Below are positions 10,790 through 20,934 of a stretch of 64,000 nt of DNA, piece by piece; position 1 is the first letter of the stretch, and each line of letters begins with the position of its first letter. The position numbers and the translations under genes were made by a program. The notes beneath the pieces are model-generated. The model did not search any database and had not been told where the DNA came from. It worked only from the letters and a program-made list of their open reading frames with translations. The DNA comes from Petaurus breviceps papuanus (taxonomy: Eukaryota; Chordata; Mammalia; Diprotodontia; Petauridae): the NCBI GenBank assembly GCA_028583685.1, contig JAMXIF010001195.1, positions 10,682,353 to 10,746,352 on the forward strand, given 5' to 3'.

Positions 10790-11440
10790 GGTAAAGCCCA
10801 TGCCATATTTCTTTGTATTCCCCATAGTGCCTGAGGTACCTAAGAAATAATTGTTGTCTAGTTGATTTATTTGGAAAGATAAATCACTTTGAAAGCATTT
10901 TGTATATGAAGTCAATGGATTTGTAGATTCAGATTCTGATAATGGTTCTCATTAGCATTTTGATTTTACTCAATCCCTTAATCTCTAAATTTCTTCATAT
11001 AAAAAGCAAAAAAAAAAGTACATCTAGTAATTGGGTTATTTACCTCACAGGGTAGGTTTGAGTAACAAAATAAATAAGGTTTGTCAAGGGCTTGGTAAAT
11101 TCCAAGCTTCCATATAGATATTAAACCCTAATTCCCAGCTATCTCCTTACTACTATTCCATCTATATTTGGGTCATAATCTTCATTTCCACCTCCTCAAT
11201 CCCTGCAACTTTAGACTCTGACCTCAGATTCCCTAGATCTGATAGATGAGCTTCACCCTATGTTGCTGGAAATTAGACCTCCACACTATTTTCTGGCCAA
11301 CTTCATATCTAACTGCACCACTATCCCACCTTTCAAGATCCCTTTTATGTGTTATTGCCATTAAATTGAAAGTTCATTGGGGGTAAGGACTATTTTGCTT
11401 GCTTGTACTCGTAGAATAAACATTTAATAAATCTATTTAT
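10790..11440 (+). repeat. L2 and MIR fragments
   Basis: Three worn pieces: an L2 3' end at 10790-10870, a MIR-like core at 10885-11115 (CAATCCCTTAATCTC, CCTCACAGGGTAGGTTTGAG), and another L2 end at 11120-11440 (AAGTTCATTGGGGGTAAGGA then AATAAACATTTAATAAATC). Confidence 0.6.
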
Positions 11441-11779
11441 CTCTCTACCAAGAACACAGTAAAATGTTGAGATCTTTTTGGTGGACAGCTAATTTTAATG
11501 AACATAGGCAAATATGACTAAAAAATCACACTGAAGGAAGAAGAGAGAATAATCTATGGAATAGGATTCTCCCTTTCATCAGATTCCCATAGGACAAAGA
11601 TACTTTTCTATATATAATTTTTACACCAACAATTGCTATTTTGGGTCACGTTAAAGTGATCACTGAAACAATTTATATGTGTGTATGTGTATATATATAT
11701 ACACATATGTATAAATATAGAGAGATATAGATGAAAAGGACTAGATTCCTTAACAGAATGACTGTGAACCATATAAATG

Positions 11780-12965
11780 TGGTTTAAATATTTAACTGTA
11801 AACAGCTGTCTTCAACAGCTGTCCCTCAGCAAATTTTTGGCCCAGTGGCCATTAATTTTCAAACCTGGGGTGTGGCTCACTCAGAGAGGGCAATTTTCCA
11901 TGTTTATTGTAAACTGGGAATTGATGTGGGTAATATTAAAACAAAAAGAGTGAGATTCTAAAGTTGATTCCAAATATTTTCTTTCCTTTCCTATCTATTT
12001 GTAGAGCTATTTTATTTTCATAAAAATGACTCTAGTCACACCATCTGTTTAAGCATCCACTGTAACTCTGACAGAAAGCCAAAAAAGAAATAGTATTCCT
12101 TCCAATGCTACAAGAGAATCAAGCTCTCACCAAGGCTGTGAATTGCTTTGGTATCCTGGAAAGTCTGAAATTATAGTTGCTGATTCATCTTCAGCTTTAA
12201 AGGGAAACTTTCATGGATGTGTATTTTGAACACTATGATGCATGAACTGAATTATTAAAAACGTTATTAGCTTCTATAGACTGATTTGTCCACTCTAGAG
12301 AATATGGTAGTGTCATGAGAGATCGAAAGGAGCCATGGGAAAAAATAAGCTTACAATTGGAAATTAATGTCCTGCTAGTTTTTTGCCAAAAACCGAGAGA
12401 TCAGGATCTTCCAGCTCTTGGTTCTTATTAACTGTCCTTTTTTCTTCCTAAGGGGATAATTTCTTTTTGGATCCAAACCAAGAAACCATAGACTATGCCA
12501 GTGAGAATATTATCAACTTTTCATTCATTGAAGTTGAATGAAAAAGGGAATTTCTTTGGCAGAGACACACGCACACTCACATACATATGCACCACTGGGA
12601 TGAAATCTCAATTCTATTAACATTTCCTTTCATGCTATTATACTTCAAATTTAATGTAAGCTATGCTAGAACTTTCTACTTAGATTCTGGGAGAATAGCA
12701 TATGAAAGGCATTACATTAAAGCAAGTAAAAATGGCAACCATGGTACAACAGTATGAGTCCTTCCTGTTCTCGGCACATGGGGAACACACTAAGATTTAT
12801 TTTAGAAACTCAAAATCAAATCTTAATGTCTTATGGACAATAAATAGCCCAATTCATCAAATAACTGCAGCTTTTATTAAGCTGCATAAGACTTACACCA
12901 ACAGCTGTCCCAATTAAAATGTTTGTTGATATACTTGTGAATTTGATCCACTGAAAGTCTTGAGA
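11780..12965. other. Repeat-free block with paired E-box palindromes
   Basis: No interspersed repeat recognised over about 1.2 kb. Two ACAGCTGT palindromes lie 13 bases apart (11802-11809, 11815-11822) and a third at 12901-12908. A hairpin-like GCAGCTTTTATTAAGCTGC lies near 12868. There is no convincing coding frame (the longest are 71 and 62 codons, without homology). It could be conserved noncoding sequence, but conservation cannot be judged from one genome. Confidence 0.35.
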
Positions 12966-12967
12966 TA

Positions 12968-13190
12968 TAATTAGCAGGGTATTACTTGATGCCATAGAAT
13001 AATTCCACCCTGAAGCCAACTCAGCCCCTTCCTGTAACCTTCATGGGATTAGAAGGCCCGGCCATACTGTTTTCTCTCTAATATCGCCTCACTCTTTGGC
13101 CTGCCCCATCTCCACACTGGTTGACTGAACACAGTAATATCCCCCAACTCATCCCTCAATAATTAGCATACTCCCACAAGGGAGCATATA
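12968..13190. repeat. Unexplained direct repeat, copy 1
   Basis: It matches 14547-14745 in the same orientation: AATTAGCA, TAGAATAATTCCACCCTGAA, CCAACTCAG, TTAGAAGGC, TGTTYTCTCTCT, GCCTGCCCC, then CTCATYCCTCAAT. Divergence by eye is about 15-20 percent with gaps. No terminal features or TSD were recognised. Confidence 0.75.
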
Positions 13191-13329
13191 TTTATCATAG
13201 TAATTATATTTGTTTGAAGTCTTAAGAAATTTGAAATATGTTATAATTCAAGCAATTTTCCTTAACTGTCTGAAATTCTTCAAAATATTCATACAATTCA
13301 ATATGATTATGCCATAAAATTCATAGTAA

Positions 13330-13500
13330 AGAACTAGAAGCAAAGTATGTGCCAATCAGATGGGGAATGACTGAACGAGTTTGATATATGAATGTAATGG
13401 ACACATGGAGAATTCAGAGGAATTTGAGCAGACTTGTAAAGGAATGATGCAAGGTGAAATGAACGGAGCTAGAAAAATCAGGTCACGTGAGCAAACCAGA
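13330..13500 (+). mobile_element. L1 ORF2 3' fragment
   Basis: It contains the marsupial L1 text for the C-terminal end of ORF2: GATGGGGAATGACTGAACGA, ATGAATGTAATGGACAC, GTGAAATGAACGGAGC. A fuller copy of the same region lies at 28925-29510. Confidence 0.75.
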
Positions 13501-14546
13501 GAACGTTCTTCAGTCCCTATCAACTCTTAACCCTATGCACCCCCCCCATCTCTGCCACCCCAAATTCCAGAAAAGGAATTGCATGCCAGAGGTAGAACAA
13601 GTAAAAATATCTACATAGGGCAAGATAACAGTCTTATCAAATAAAAGTAGAAAATACTAATTCATAAAATGTATACTTAGCACCTTTCCTTCCCTAGTTT
13701 GTATGTTTGTTCAAAGTGTTAAAAAAAACAAACCCAAACTCATGGATTTTGAGATTCAGTAGGGCATTTCATCTCTGCCCATTCATTCTGGCCCTGCTCT
13801 TCCTTGTGTTCTTACCAGAGAAAAAAAAACAAAAGACCCCCCTCTCCCCCCAAAAAACCAGACCTTGAATCTTCTCAGCTATGCAGAATCTCTGACTAAA
13901 AAGATGGGTGCATCTAACTATCTCCAAACTCTACCAAAAAAAAAATGGTAGATCCTGACTCAGTCCAGCCAAAGAACTAAAACAAAGAGGTAAATGGGGC
14001 AAATGAACCAAAGGGTCATAAGGGTGCTGCACCAGGCCAGAAGAAAAGGGATAGAGCCAGTCTGCCCCCCTCAGAAGTTACTTAGGTCAGGGACCAAGGC
14101 CAGTCTAAAAACAAAGTCTCTAACGAGAGAAGTTGAGATAATTTTGAGATCCATCTGCAGGGGGACATGTACTACAAAGACAGAGGAATGAAAAAGTGAG
14201 TGAGAGAAATATAAGGAAAAAAGAGTAAAACCACCAAAGATCTCAGGAGGAAGACAATTCAGTTTGAAACCTTGAATACAATGACATAAATCAACCCAGA
14301 AGACACTAAAATTAGAAGGACAGATAAGTACCAAGACATTCTAGTAGTTTATAGGCATCACTAAATAATGTTTTAAGACAAAGGAAATTGAACTAATACC
14401 TGAAGGAACATAGAACCCTATAAATTTGCAAGACAGCATTGAACCACACAAAGATATTGCACAATGACTTAAGGCAGAAATTGCCATCTTGATAGAAGTT
14501 AAAAGTGAACAAGTGGCAGAATTTATGGCCTTCAAAGCAGAAATAA
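13501..14546. other. Unassigned, weakly coding-like in places
   Basis: Purine-rich on the plus strand. Short frames exist (13994-14191 plus; 14071-14334 minus), none with recognised homology. The text around 14460-14550 reads like eroded coding sequence of an unknown element. It lies between the two copies of the direct repeat (12968 and 14547), so all of 12968-14745 could be one decayed element. Confidence 0.3.
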
Positions 14547-14745
14547 TTAGCATACTATTATTACCTGAATAATTTCATAGAATAGAATAATTCCACCCTG
14601 AAACCAACTCAGTCCCTGCTTGTAATCTCCATATCATTAGAAGGCACTACCTTGCTGTTCTCTCTCTGGCCTGCCCCCCAAACCCCTAGGGATAGTAATC
14701 TTTCTGAACTCATTCCTCAATGATAGCATTATATTCTCCCCATCT
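14547..14745. repeat. Unexplained direct repeat, copy 2
   Basis: Partner of 12968-13190 (see there). The shared text starts at AATAATTAGCAT and passes through TAGAATAATTCCACCCTGAA. Confidence 0.75.
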
Positions 14746-14859
14746 CAGGGATTCTGAACTCCTGGTTATTGCTGTGCAAATCTGATTCCCCCCCAAGTCT
14801 TTCGCTTGGTGAACTTGGTAATTTTATTTTAATCTGGTCATAATTTCTGATTATAGATC

Positions 14860-15748
14860 TGTCTTTCTGCTTTACAGCCTTTAAGCCTGTTCTTACTTCT
14901 TCTCTGTGACTTCCAGTCCCTTAGTCTTTCCCAGGCCATTACTCATACCCTGGCAACACTTTCATCCCTTCATCATCATGAGACTTTAGTGAACTTGCTC
15001 ATCTCTACACTATCCTTGACTCTCAAGTTTCTGGCCCCATTATCTTATTGCCACTCCTGCCCTGTCAGGACCCAGACTGGGATTATTCCCAACATCTACT
15101 GCCTTTGTTATTATTCACATGCTACTAAATGAAGCTGAAGAAAAACATGAAAGTGCTGAATGGGTCAATAACAAAATTATGTTACATAATCTCACTTGGA
15201 CTTTCATTTGTATACTTCCTTTTATACTTTCCTAATGAATTCATTATCCCACTCACTGTAGAGGTTTTCCCAAACTTTTATACCTCTACAAATGTCCTAC
15301 AGCTCCTGCTGCCCCCATCATCTCAGCTGAGAAGCCTGCCTCAAATTTCACCGAAAAAAATTGAGGACATTCTCTGAGATCTCTCTCCTAGTTTCTTCCT
15401 CATCTCAAACCGATTGGGTGTTTCCCCCCACTATCTCCTTCTTCAACTCTGTCTCATGAAGAAGTGACCCTTATCCTTGCCAAGTCTAACATGCACAAGA
15501 GATCTCATTTTATCCCATCTCCTTGGCAGAGATTGCTTCTTCTATAACCCCCACTCTGTCAATAATCTTTAGTCTCTCTCAATCTACTACCTAGTTCCCT
15601 ACTGCTTATATAAATACCCATCTATTCCTCATTCTCCAAACAAACAGCCCCTCGCTTGCTCTATCCATCTCTGCTAGTTACTGTCCTATATTTCTCCTGC
15701 TTTTTGTGGCTCAACTTCTGGAGAGAGCTCACTTTCTTTTTCTTCTTT
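14860..15748 (+). mobile_element. L2 LINE, part A (split)
   Basis: C/T-rich sense-strand L2 sequence from upstream of and within the RT region, for example the blocks around 14880-15060 and 15400-15715 (ACCCTTATCCTTGCCAAGTC; GGCTCAACTTCTGGAGAG). The same region recurs in the L2 copy at 33295-33885. It is interrupted at 15749 by L1-type insertions and resumes at about 18010. No long frame survives. Confidence 0.7.
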
Positions 15749-15764
15749 TGCCCTCCTATTACTT

Positions 15765-16745
15765 TTACTTACTTGATTTTCAGACTCCTTTTTGAGCTCT
15801 TGCTTGGCCTGTGACCAATTCATATTTTTCTTGGAGGTTTTGGATGTAGGAGCTTTGACTTTGTTGTCTTCTAGCTGTATGTTTGATCTTCTTTGTCAAC
15901 AAAGTAAGATTCTATAGTTTGATTTTTTCCCTCTGTTTGCTCATTTTCCCAGCCAGTTACTTGACTTTTGAGCTCTTTGCTAAGGTAGGGCTCTGCTTCC
16001 AGAGTGGAGAGTGCTCTGTCCTAAATTTCTGGGGTTTTGCACAGCTGTTGTCAGACCCTTCTTCTAGGCACCTGTAAATTTACAATCCTTCTAAAGTGAT
16101 ATCATCAAAGGGAGGTGTTTACTCCTCTCCTGGCCTGTGCCCTGGTCTGTGAGTGATCACATGCATTCTTTTCTGCTTTGGAACTGCAAGGAGGACTCCC
16201 TCTCCACAGCCCTCACAAGCTCTGTCACACTAGTGCTCGTCCTCACCCCAGGACTGACACCCAAGACTGCGACCCAGATCCAAGCAGGGAAAATCGAGAG
16301 AGTCCTGCCTCAGCATCAGCAGAGAGATCCCTGCAATGTCCCTCTAATCAGTTACTTGGTCCTCCCAACCATCTGTGAGCCTGTAATTCTGGAAACAGCA
16401 GCTGCCCTGCCGCTACCACCACCTTCTCTTCTCCCCCCACTGACCATCTGCTTTGTCTTTGGTGTTTGTGGATCGAGAAGGCTGGAAACTGCCACAGCTG
16501 CCAGTGATCTCAGTCCCTGAGGCCTGCTCTGACCTGGTCTGTGCTGGCACAGCCTATGTAGGACTGTGTTCCACTCCACGAAAGACCCTTCCTGTTGGCC
16601 TTCCAGGTTGTCTTGGGCTGGAGATGTGTTTCACTCTCATTTTGTGGGTTCTGTGGCTCTAGAATTTACTCAGAGTCCTTCTTTACAGGTAATTGGAGGG
16701 GTTGGGGGGTTCCTAATTTTACTCTTCTGTCTTGGCTCTGCCCCC
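15765..16745 (-). mobile_element. L1/HAL1 5' fragment with TSD, lacking its 3' half
   Basis: The minus strand begins at 16745 with GGGGGCAGAGCCAAGACAGA, matching the 5' end of the HAL1 at 4544, and runs through the 5' UTR into the start of ORF1. It stops at 15765 in an A-rich AAGTAAGTAAA stretch. It is flanked by TGCCCTCCTATTACTT (15749-15764) and TGCCCTCCTGTTACTT (16746-16761), a 16-bp TSD with one mismatch. The copy is 5'-complete and 3'-truncated, the reverse of the usual pattern. The 127-codon plus frame at 16137 is antisense to the UTR and not a gene. Confidence 0.75.
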
Positions 16746-16799
16746 TGCCCTCCTGTTACTTAGCCTGCCTCCACTCCAACAATTCCTTCTCTTATCCTC

Positions 16800-17830
16800 T
16801 GTAATGTTAAGACCCTTCCCTCACATGGAGCCCAACAAGTGAAGCGTGAGTAGGGGAGGTTTGTTTTCAGGAAGGCCCACACCTTTGTTACTTTGTAATT
16901 ACGTTGTGGGTCATGACGGTTATGTTTCTGCTTGATCTGTTCTCTAGATCCGTTGTTTTTCTTATGGGATGTTTCATATTCTTTTCAATTTTTCAATCTC
17001 TCTATTTTTTATTTCTTCATCTCTTATAATTTTACTGGCTTCCTCTTGCCCAAGTCTGATTTTCAAGGAGTCATTTTCTTCTTTAAGATTTTGGATCTCC
17101 TTTTCTAATTGGTTGACTCTCTTGTCATAATCTTTTTTTTTTCTTGTATTATTCTCATTTTTTCTTTTTTACTCAAGCTCTCTCATTTGATTTTTAATGT
17201 CTTTTTTAAGTTCTTCAATGAATTCTTTTTGGGCAGGTGACCATTTCCATTTGACATTTCTCTTTGGGGTTGAAAAGGGTTTCTTTGCTTCAGTGTCCTC
17301 CCCTGAAGACAAGCCCTGGCCTTCTCTATTCCCATAGTAGCTCTCTATGGTTGGATTCTTTCTCCTTTGCCTGTATAATTTTAAAAAATAATTTAGTTTT
17401 TATAATCATCTCTAGTCCTGGGGTATGGGGGAATGGTGCCTCTGGCCTCTAATCCTCTTCAGTTCTCCCCTGTGACCTTGAACTCAAACCAAGACTTTCA
17501 GCCTCCTGTAAGTGCCCACAGCCAGCAGCGTCCCTGCCCCCACGACTTCTGCACTCATCCGTCATGTGCTGGTTCCTGCTCTCCACAGCACAGCTGCTTC
17601 TGGCATTCCTTGTCAGCAGACGTTCTCTAGATCTTTCCCAGGTCAGATGCCCAACTCCTCTCACTGTGGCAGGGTGAGGCATTCTCCCAGCCCAGCTAGC
17701 CCCAGGACTTGTGCTTGTCCTTTAAGCAGATGCTAGGCTGGCGGTGTTTACTCTTCATAGGGAGGAAATCTCATCCTGAGAGTTTTCTTCAGGTCTTCTC
17801 CAATTGTCCCAAGAGGACCTCTGCCCCTAC
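16800..17830 (-). mobile_element. Second L1-type 5' fragment, different subfamily
   Basis: On the minus strand this gives a GC-rich 5' UTR (about 17300-17810) followed by a Lys/Glu-rich coiled-coil region (about 17000-17260), the order expected for L1 5' UTR and ORF1 N-terminus. The UTR differs from those at 4000 and 16500, so it is another subfamily. The boundaries are approximate, and 16762-16850 is unassigned. Confidence 0.65.
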
Positions 17831-17998
17831 TCTTTTTTATTTTTGCTTTGGAGGAGGGAAGGTAGGGCAATTGGGGTTAAGACTTGACCAAGGTCACACG
17901 GCTAGTTTTTGTGTTAAGTGTCTGAGGTCAGATTTGAACTCAGGTCCTCCTGACTCCAGGGCTGGTGCTCTATTCACTGAGCCACCTAGCCACCCCAT
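17831..17998 (-). repeat. WSINE-type SINE with 12-bp TSD
   Basis: The minus-strand head is GGGGTGGCTAGGTGGCTCAG, followed by GAGTCAGGAGGACCTGAGTT and a CTTGACC/ACACGG core. It is flanked by CTCTGCCCCTAC (17819-17830) and CTCTTCCCCTAC (17999-18010). Confidence 0.9.
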
Positions 17999-18009
17999 CT
18001 CTTCCCCTA

Positions 18010-19210
18010 CACTCACTTGTCTTCACTGCTCTGTGTTCACCCAGAGGTGCTATTTTATCTCTCTTGTGGAGGAAAATCTCGAAAGCTTGAAATTTTCTGA
18101 GCTACCCCACCATTTTCCCTCTCACTTTCTTCTTAACTCTCCATAGTTGGGCTTCTGAACTCATTATGCAACTAAAATTGTTCTCGATTGTTAGCAATTA
18201 TCCCTTAATTGCCAAATCTAATGACCTTTTCTCAATCTTCATCCTTTTTGACTTCCCTGCAGCTTTTGACACTTTCAGTTACCCTCTTCTTGATATTTTC
18301 TTCACTCTAGCTTTCCTTGACAGCACTCTGTCTTAGTTCTTCTCCTATCTGTCTGACTATTCCTCCTCAATCTCCTAGCTAGGTTTCTTTCCAGGACATT
18401 CGGATTTATGTGTGCAGTCCAAACTTTTCTCCTGACCTCACATCTTGCATCTCTCAGTGTGTATTGGACTTCTAGAGCTGGGTTTTTCAGAGATATCTTA
18501 AACTCAGAATGTCCAAAAAACCTGACCTCTTTTTCTTTTCCCCAAATATTCCTTTCTTATGATAGAGAACACTATCATCCTCTTGGTCACCCTGGCTCAT
18601 ATCCTCACTCTCCCTCAACACCTCCCCCCAGTGCAATCAGTTTTCAAGTCTTAACGTTGAGCCTACCTTCATCAAACCCCTGTTATGCTTCCTTTTCTCT
18701 CTCCTCTGATGCTACCACCATCCTGGTATATTCCTTGATTATCTCATACCTAGACTACCACAATAGCCTGCTGGTTAATCTGCCTGTTACAAGTCTTTCC
18801 TCAGTCCAGTCCATCCTCTATTCAACTGCCAAAGTGAAATTCTTTAAGCACAGATCTGACCATATCACATCCCTATTCAATCAACTCCAGTGGCTCCCTA
18901 TTACCTTCAGGATCAAATATAAAACCCTGTTTGGCTCTTAGAACCCTCATAAGTAAGTCCCTTCCTACCTTCCTACTCTTCTAACATACCACATACTCTG
19001 CAAACTAAAGACACATTCTACCTTTTTGTTCCTCTCACACAAAGCCCTTGATCTCCCTACTCCAGGCACTTTCCCTGGCTATTTCCCATGCCAAGAACTT
19101 TGTCCCTTTTCATCTCTGCTTCCTAGATTTCCTGGATTCTTTCAAGTGTAGGCTGAAGTCTCACATTCTACAAGAAGCCTGACCCAGTTATAGTGATATT
19201 AGAAAAAAGA
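18010..19210 (+). mobile_element. L2 LINE, part B (RT region to 3' end)
   Basis: Sense-strand L2: the block near 18200-18290 (CCAAATCTAATGACCTTTTC, TGACTTCCCTGCAGCTTTTG) is in the RT domain. The stretch 18740-18960 (TAGACTACCACAATAGCCTG, AGATCTGACCATATCACATC, CTCCAGTGGCTCCCTATTAC) is the best-known L2 segment. From 19050 to 19190 comes the 3' part. The 177-codon plus frame 18408-18941 lies wholly inside L2 and is a decayed LINE frame, not a host gene. Confidence 0.85.
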
Positions 19211-19655
19211 AATGAAAAGGAGAAGAAAGGAAGGAAGGAAAAAAGATCAACGAAAGTGAATAAAATAATCAATAAAAAACCAAAGATACATAGAAGACAC
19301 AGAAAAGCAGAGCAGTGTTAAATACTACCATGTTAAGTTTCATATTTATTTTTAAAATTAACTCTGTGTAACAGAATCATCATTTGATATTCAAACCTCT
19401 TTTCTGTTTTTCTTTTTATACTGTCGTTTATTTTTATGGATGTTTTTCAAATTTATATTAAAAAACAAAGTTTAAAAATAAGAGACATGCATGATAAGCT
19501 AGAAGTATTATGAATAAAAGGGATTAGAATGTGAGAAGTTAACTAAAAAGATTAACAATCTAGAAACTACAGGTATCAACTGCTTCTTTACTAAGTTAGA
19601 AATAACAGGTGTAGGAGAGAGCTAAATCAAAGGAGCAGAGAATGCACTTATTTCT
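19211..19655. other. Unassigned AT-rich sequence
   Basis: A purine-rich run (19200-19260) and AT-rich DNA with no recognised element. Confidence 0.4.
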
Positions 19656-19659
19656 TGTT

Positions 19660-20270
19660 TTGGGGATCCTGAGCAACACTCAGAATTACTGAGCACATCC
19701 CAACTATGGGCAGATTCTGCACTAGATTCTGAGGACTTATACAAAGACAAAAATGGATATTCCCAGCATTCTTAAACTTTTCATTCTACTGTGGTAAACA
19801 ACATGGACATGAATGATCAAATACAAAATGAATGAAAAGTATTATGAGGCACCTTCTTGAGTGTAACCAAGGAGTAACCATGATCAGAGTCATGAGTTAG
19901 TTATGTCAACTTGGTAATTGTGTAGAAAATGTAAAGGAAAATGTAGAGTCTAAAAGAGCAGTTAGAAGGCTATTGCAAAGTCCAGGCAAGAGGTGATGAA
20001 GGCCAGATATAGAGGCATGGTTATATGAATTAGAGAGAAGGGGAGGAATTTGAGGTAGATCTTGAAAGTAGAATTGACAAGACTTGACAACTGATTAGAT
20101 AAAAATTCAGGGATGTGAGAGCTGGCTGTTCAATTATCAGTGTGAACATTTATTAAGCACCTACTCTGTACCAGGCATTGTGCTAAGTGTTAAAGATACA
20201 AAGACAAAAGACAGTCGCTGCTCCCAAGGAACTCACAATCTAATGAGGGAAGACAAAACATAAAAGGAAA
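19660..20270 (-). repeat. L2 fragments (antisense)
   Basis: Contains TATTAAGCACCTACTCTGTA, CCAGGCATTGTGCTAAGTG and AAGGAACTCACAATCTAATG near 20150-20240, and a similar worn copy near 19690-19800. The GCAAAGTCCAGGCAAGAGG block near 19975 is the antisense L2 3' region. Confidence 0.7.
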
Positions 20271-20489
20271 CTGAGGAAGGGGAGGGATGGGAAGGGGTGG
20301 TAAGAGTCTGTCAAAGAAGTCTGAAAGTCATGCAGTGAGGTGAGAAATGAGACTGACATCTACAAATCAGGGTTTGGTTTTTTGTTTTGATCGTCAGGAT
20401 TGCATACAAAATCCTCTGGCATTCTGAGACCTTCATAATCTCCTTCCCTCCCCTTTTCAGTCTTCTTATACTTATACCCCATCCCCAAC

Positions 20490-20895
20490 CTCTCACCCCA
20501 TGTATTGACACTAGTCTTCTTGTTCTTCTATAAACACAACATTCCATCTCTCTACTCTGGGCATTTTCATTGACTGGCCTCCATGTCTGGAATATACCCC
20601 GTCTTCATCTCTGCCTCCTGATTTCCCTGCATCCATCAAGTGCCTACTAAAATCTGACCTTCTTCAGGAAAACTTTTTGAATTCTAGTGCCTTCCCTCTG
20701 TTAATTTTTTCCTATTTATCCTGTATATGGTTGGTTTGTATATATCTGTTTGTTTGTTGTCACTTCCTTAACCCCCATTAGATTGTGAATTACTTGATGG
20801 AAGAGACTTTTTTCTTTCTTTGCATCTTTAGTATTTAGCATGGTGCCTATCACATAGTAGGTATTTAATAAATGCTTGTTGACTGACTGATTGCC
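20490..20895 (+). repeat. L2 LINE 3' end
   Basis: It runs from the conserved CATTGACTGGCCTCCATG area to TTAGCATGGTGCCTATCACA and TAGGTATTTAATAAATGC, the standard L2 end. Confidence 0.8.
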
Positions 20896-20934
20896 TAGAC
20901 CTAAGAAACTGTAGTGGGTTTTTTTTTGGTTTTG

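Noticed and set aside
16137-16520. 127-codon plus-strand frame
   Set aside because: Antisense to an L1-type 5' UTR; GC-rich UTR sequence often stays open by chance.
18408-18941. 177-codon plus-strand frame
   Set aside because: It lies entirely in L2 sequence and has no start context or conserved domain; it is decayed LINE DNA.
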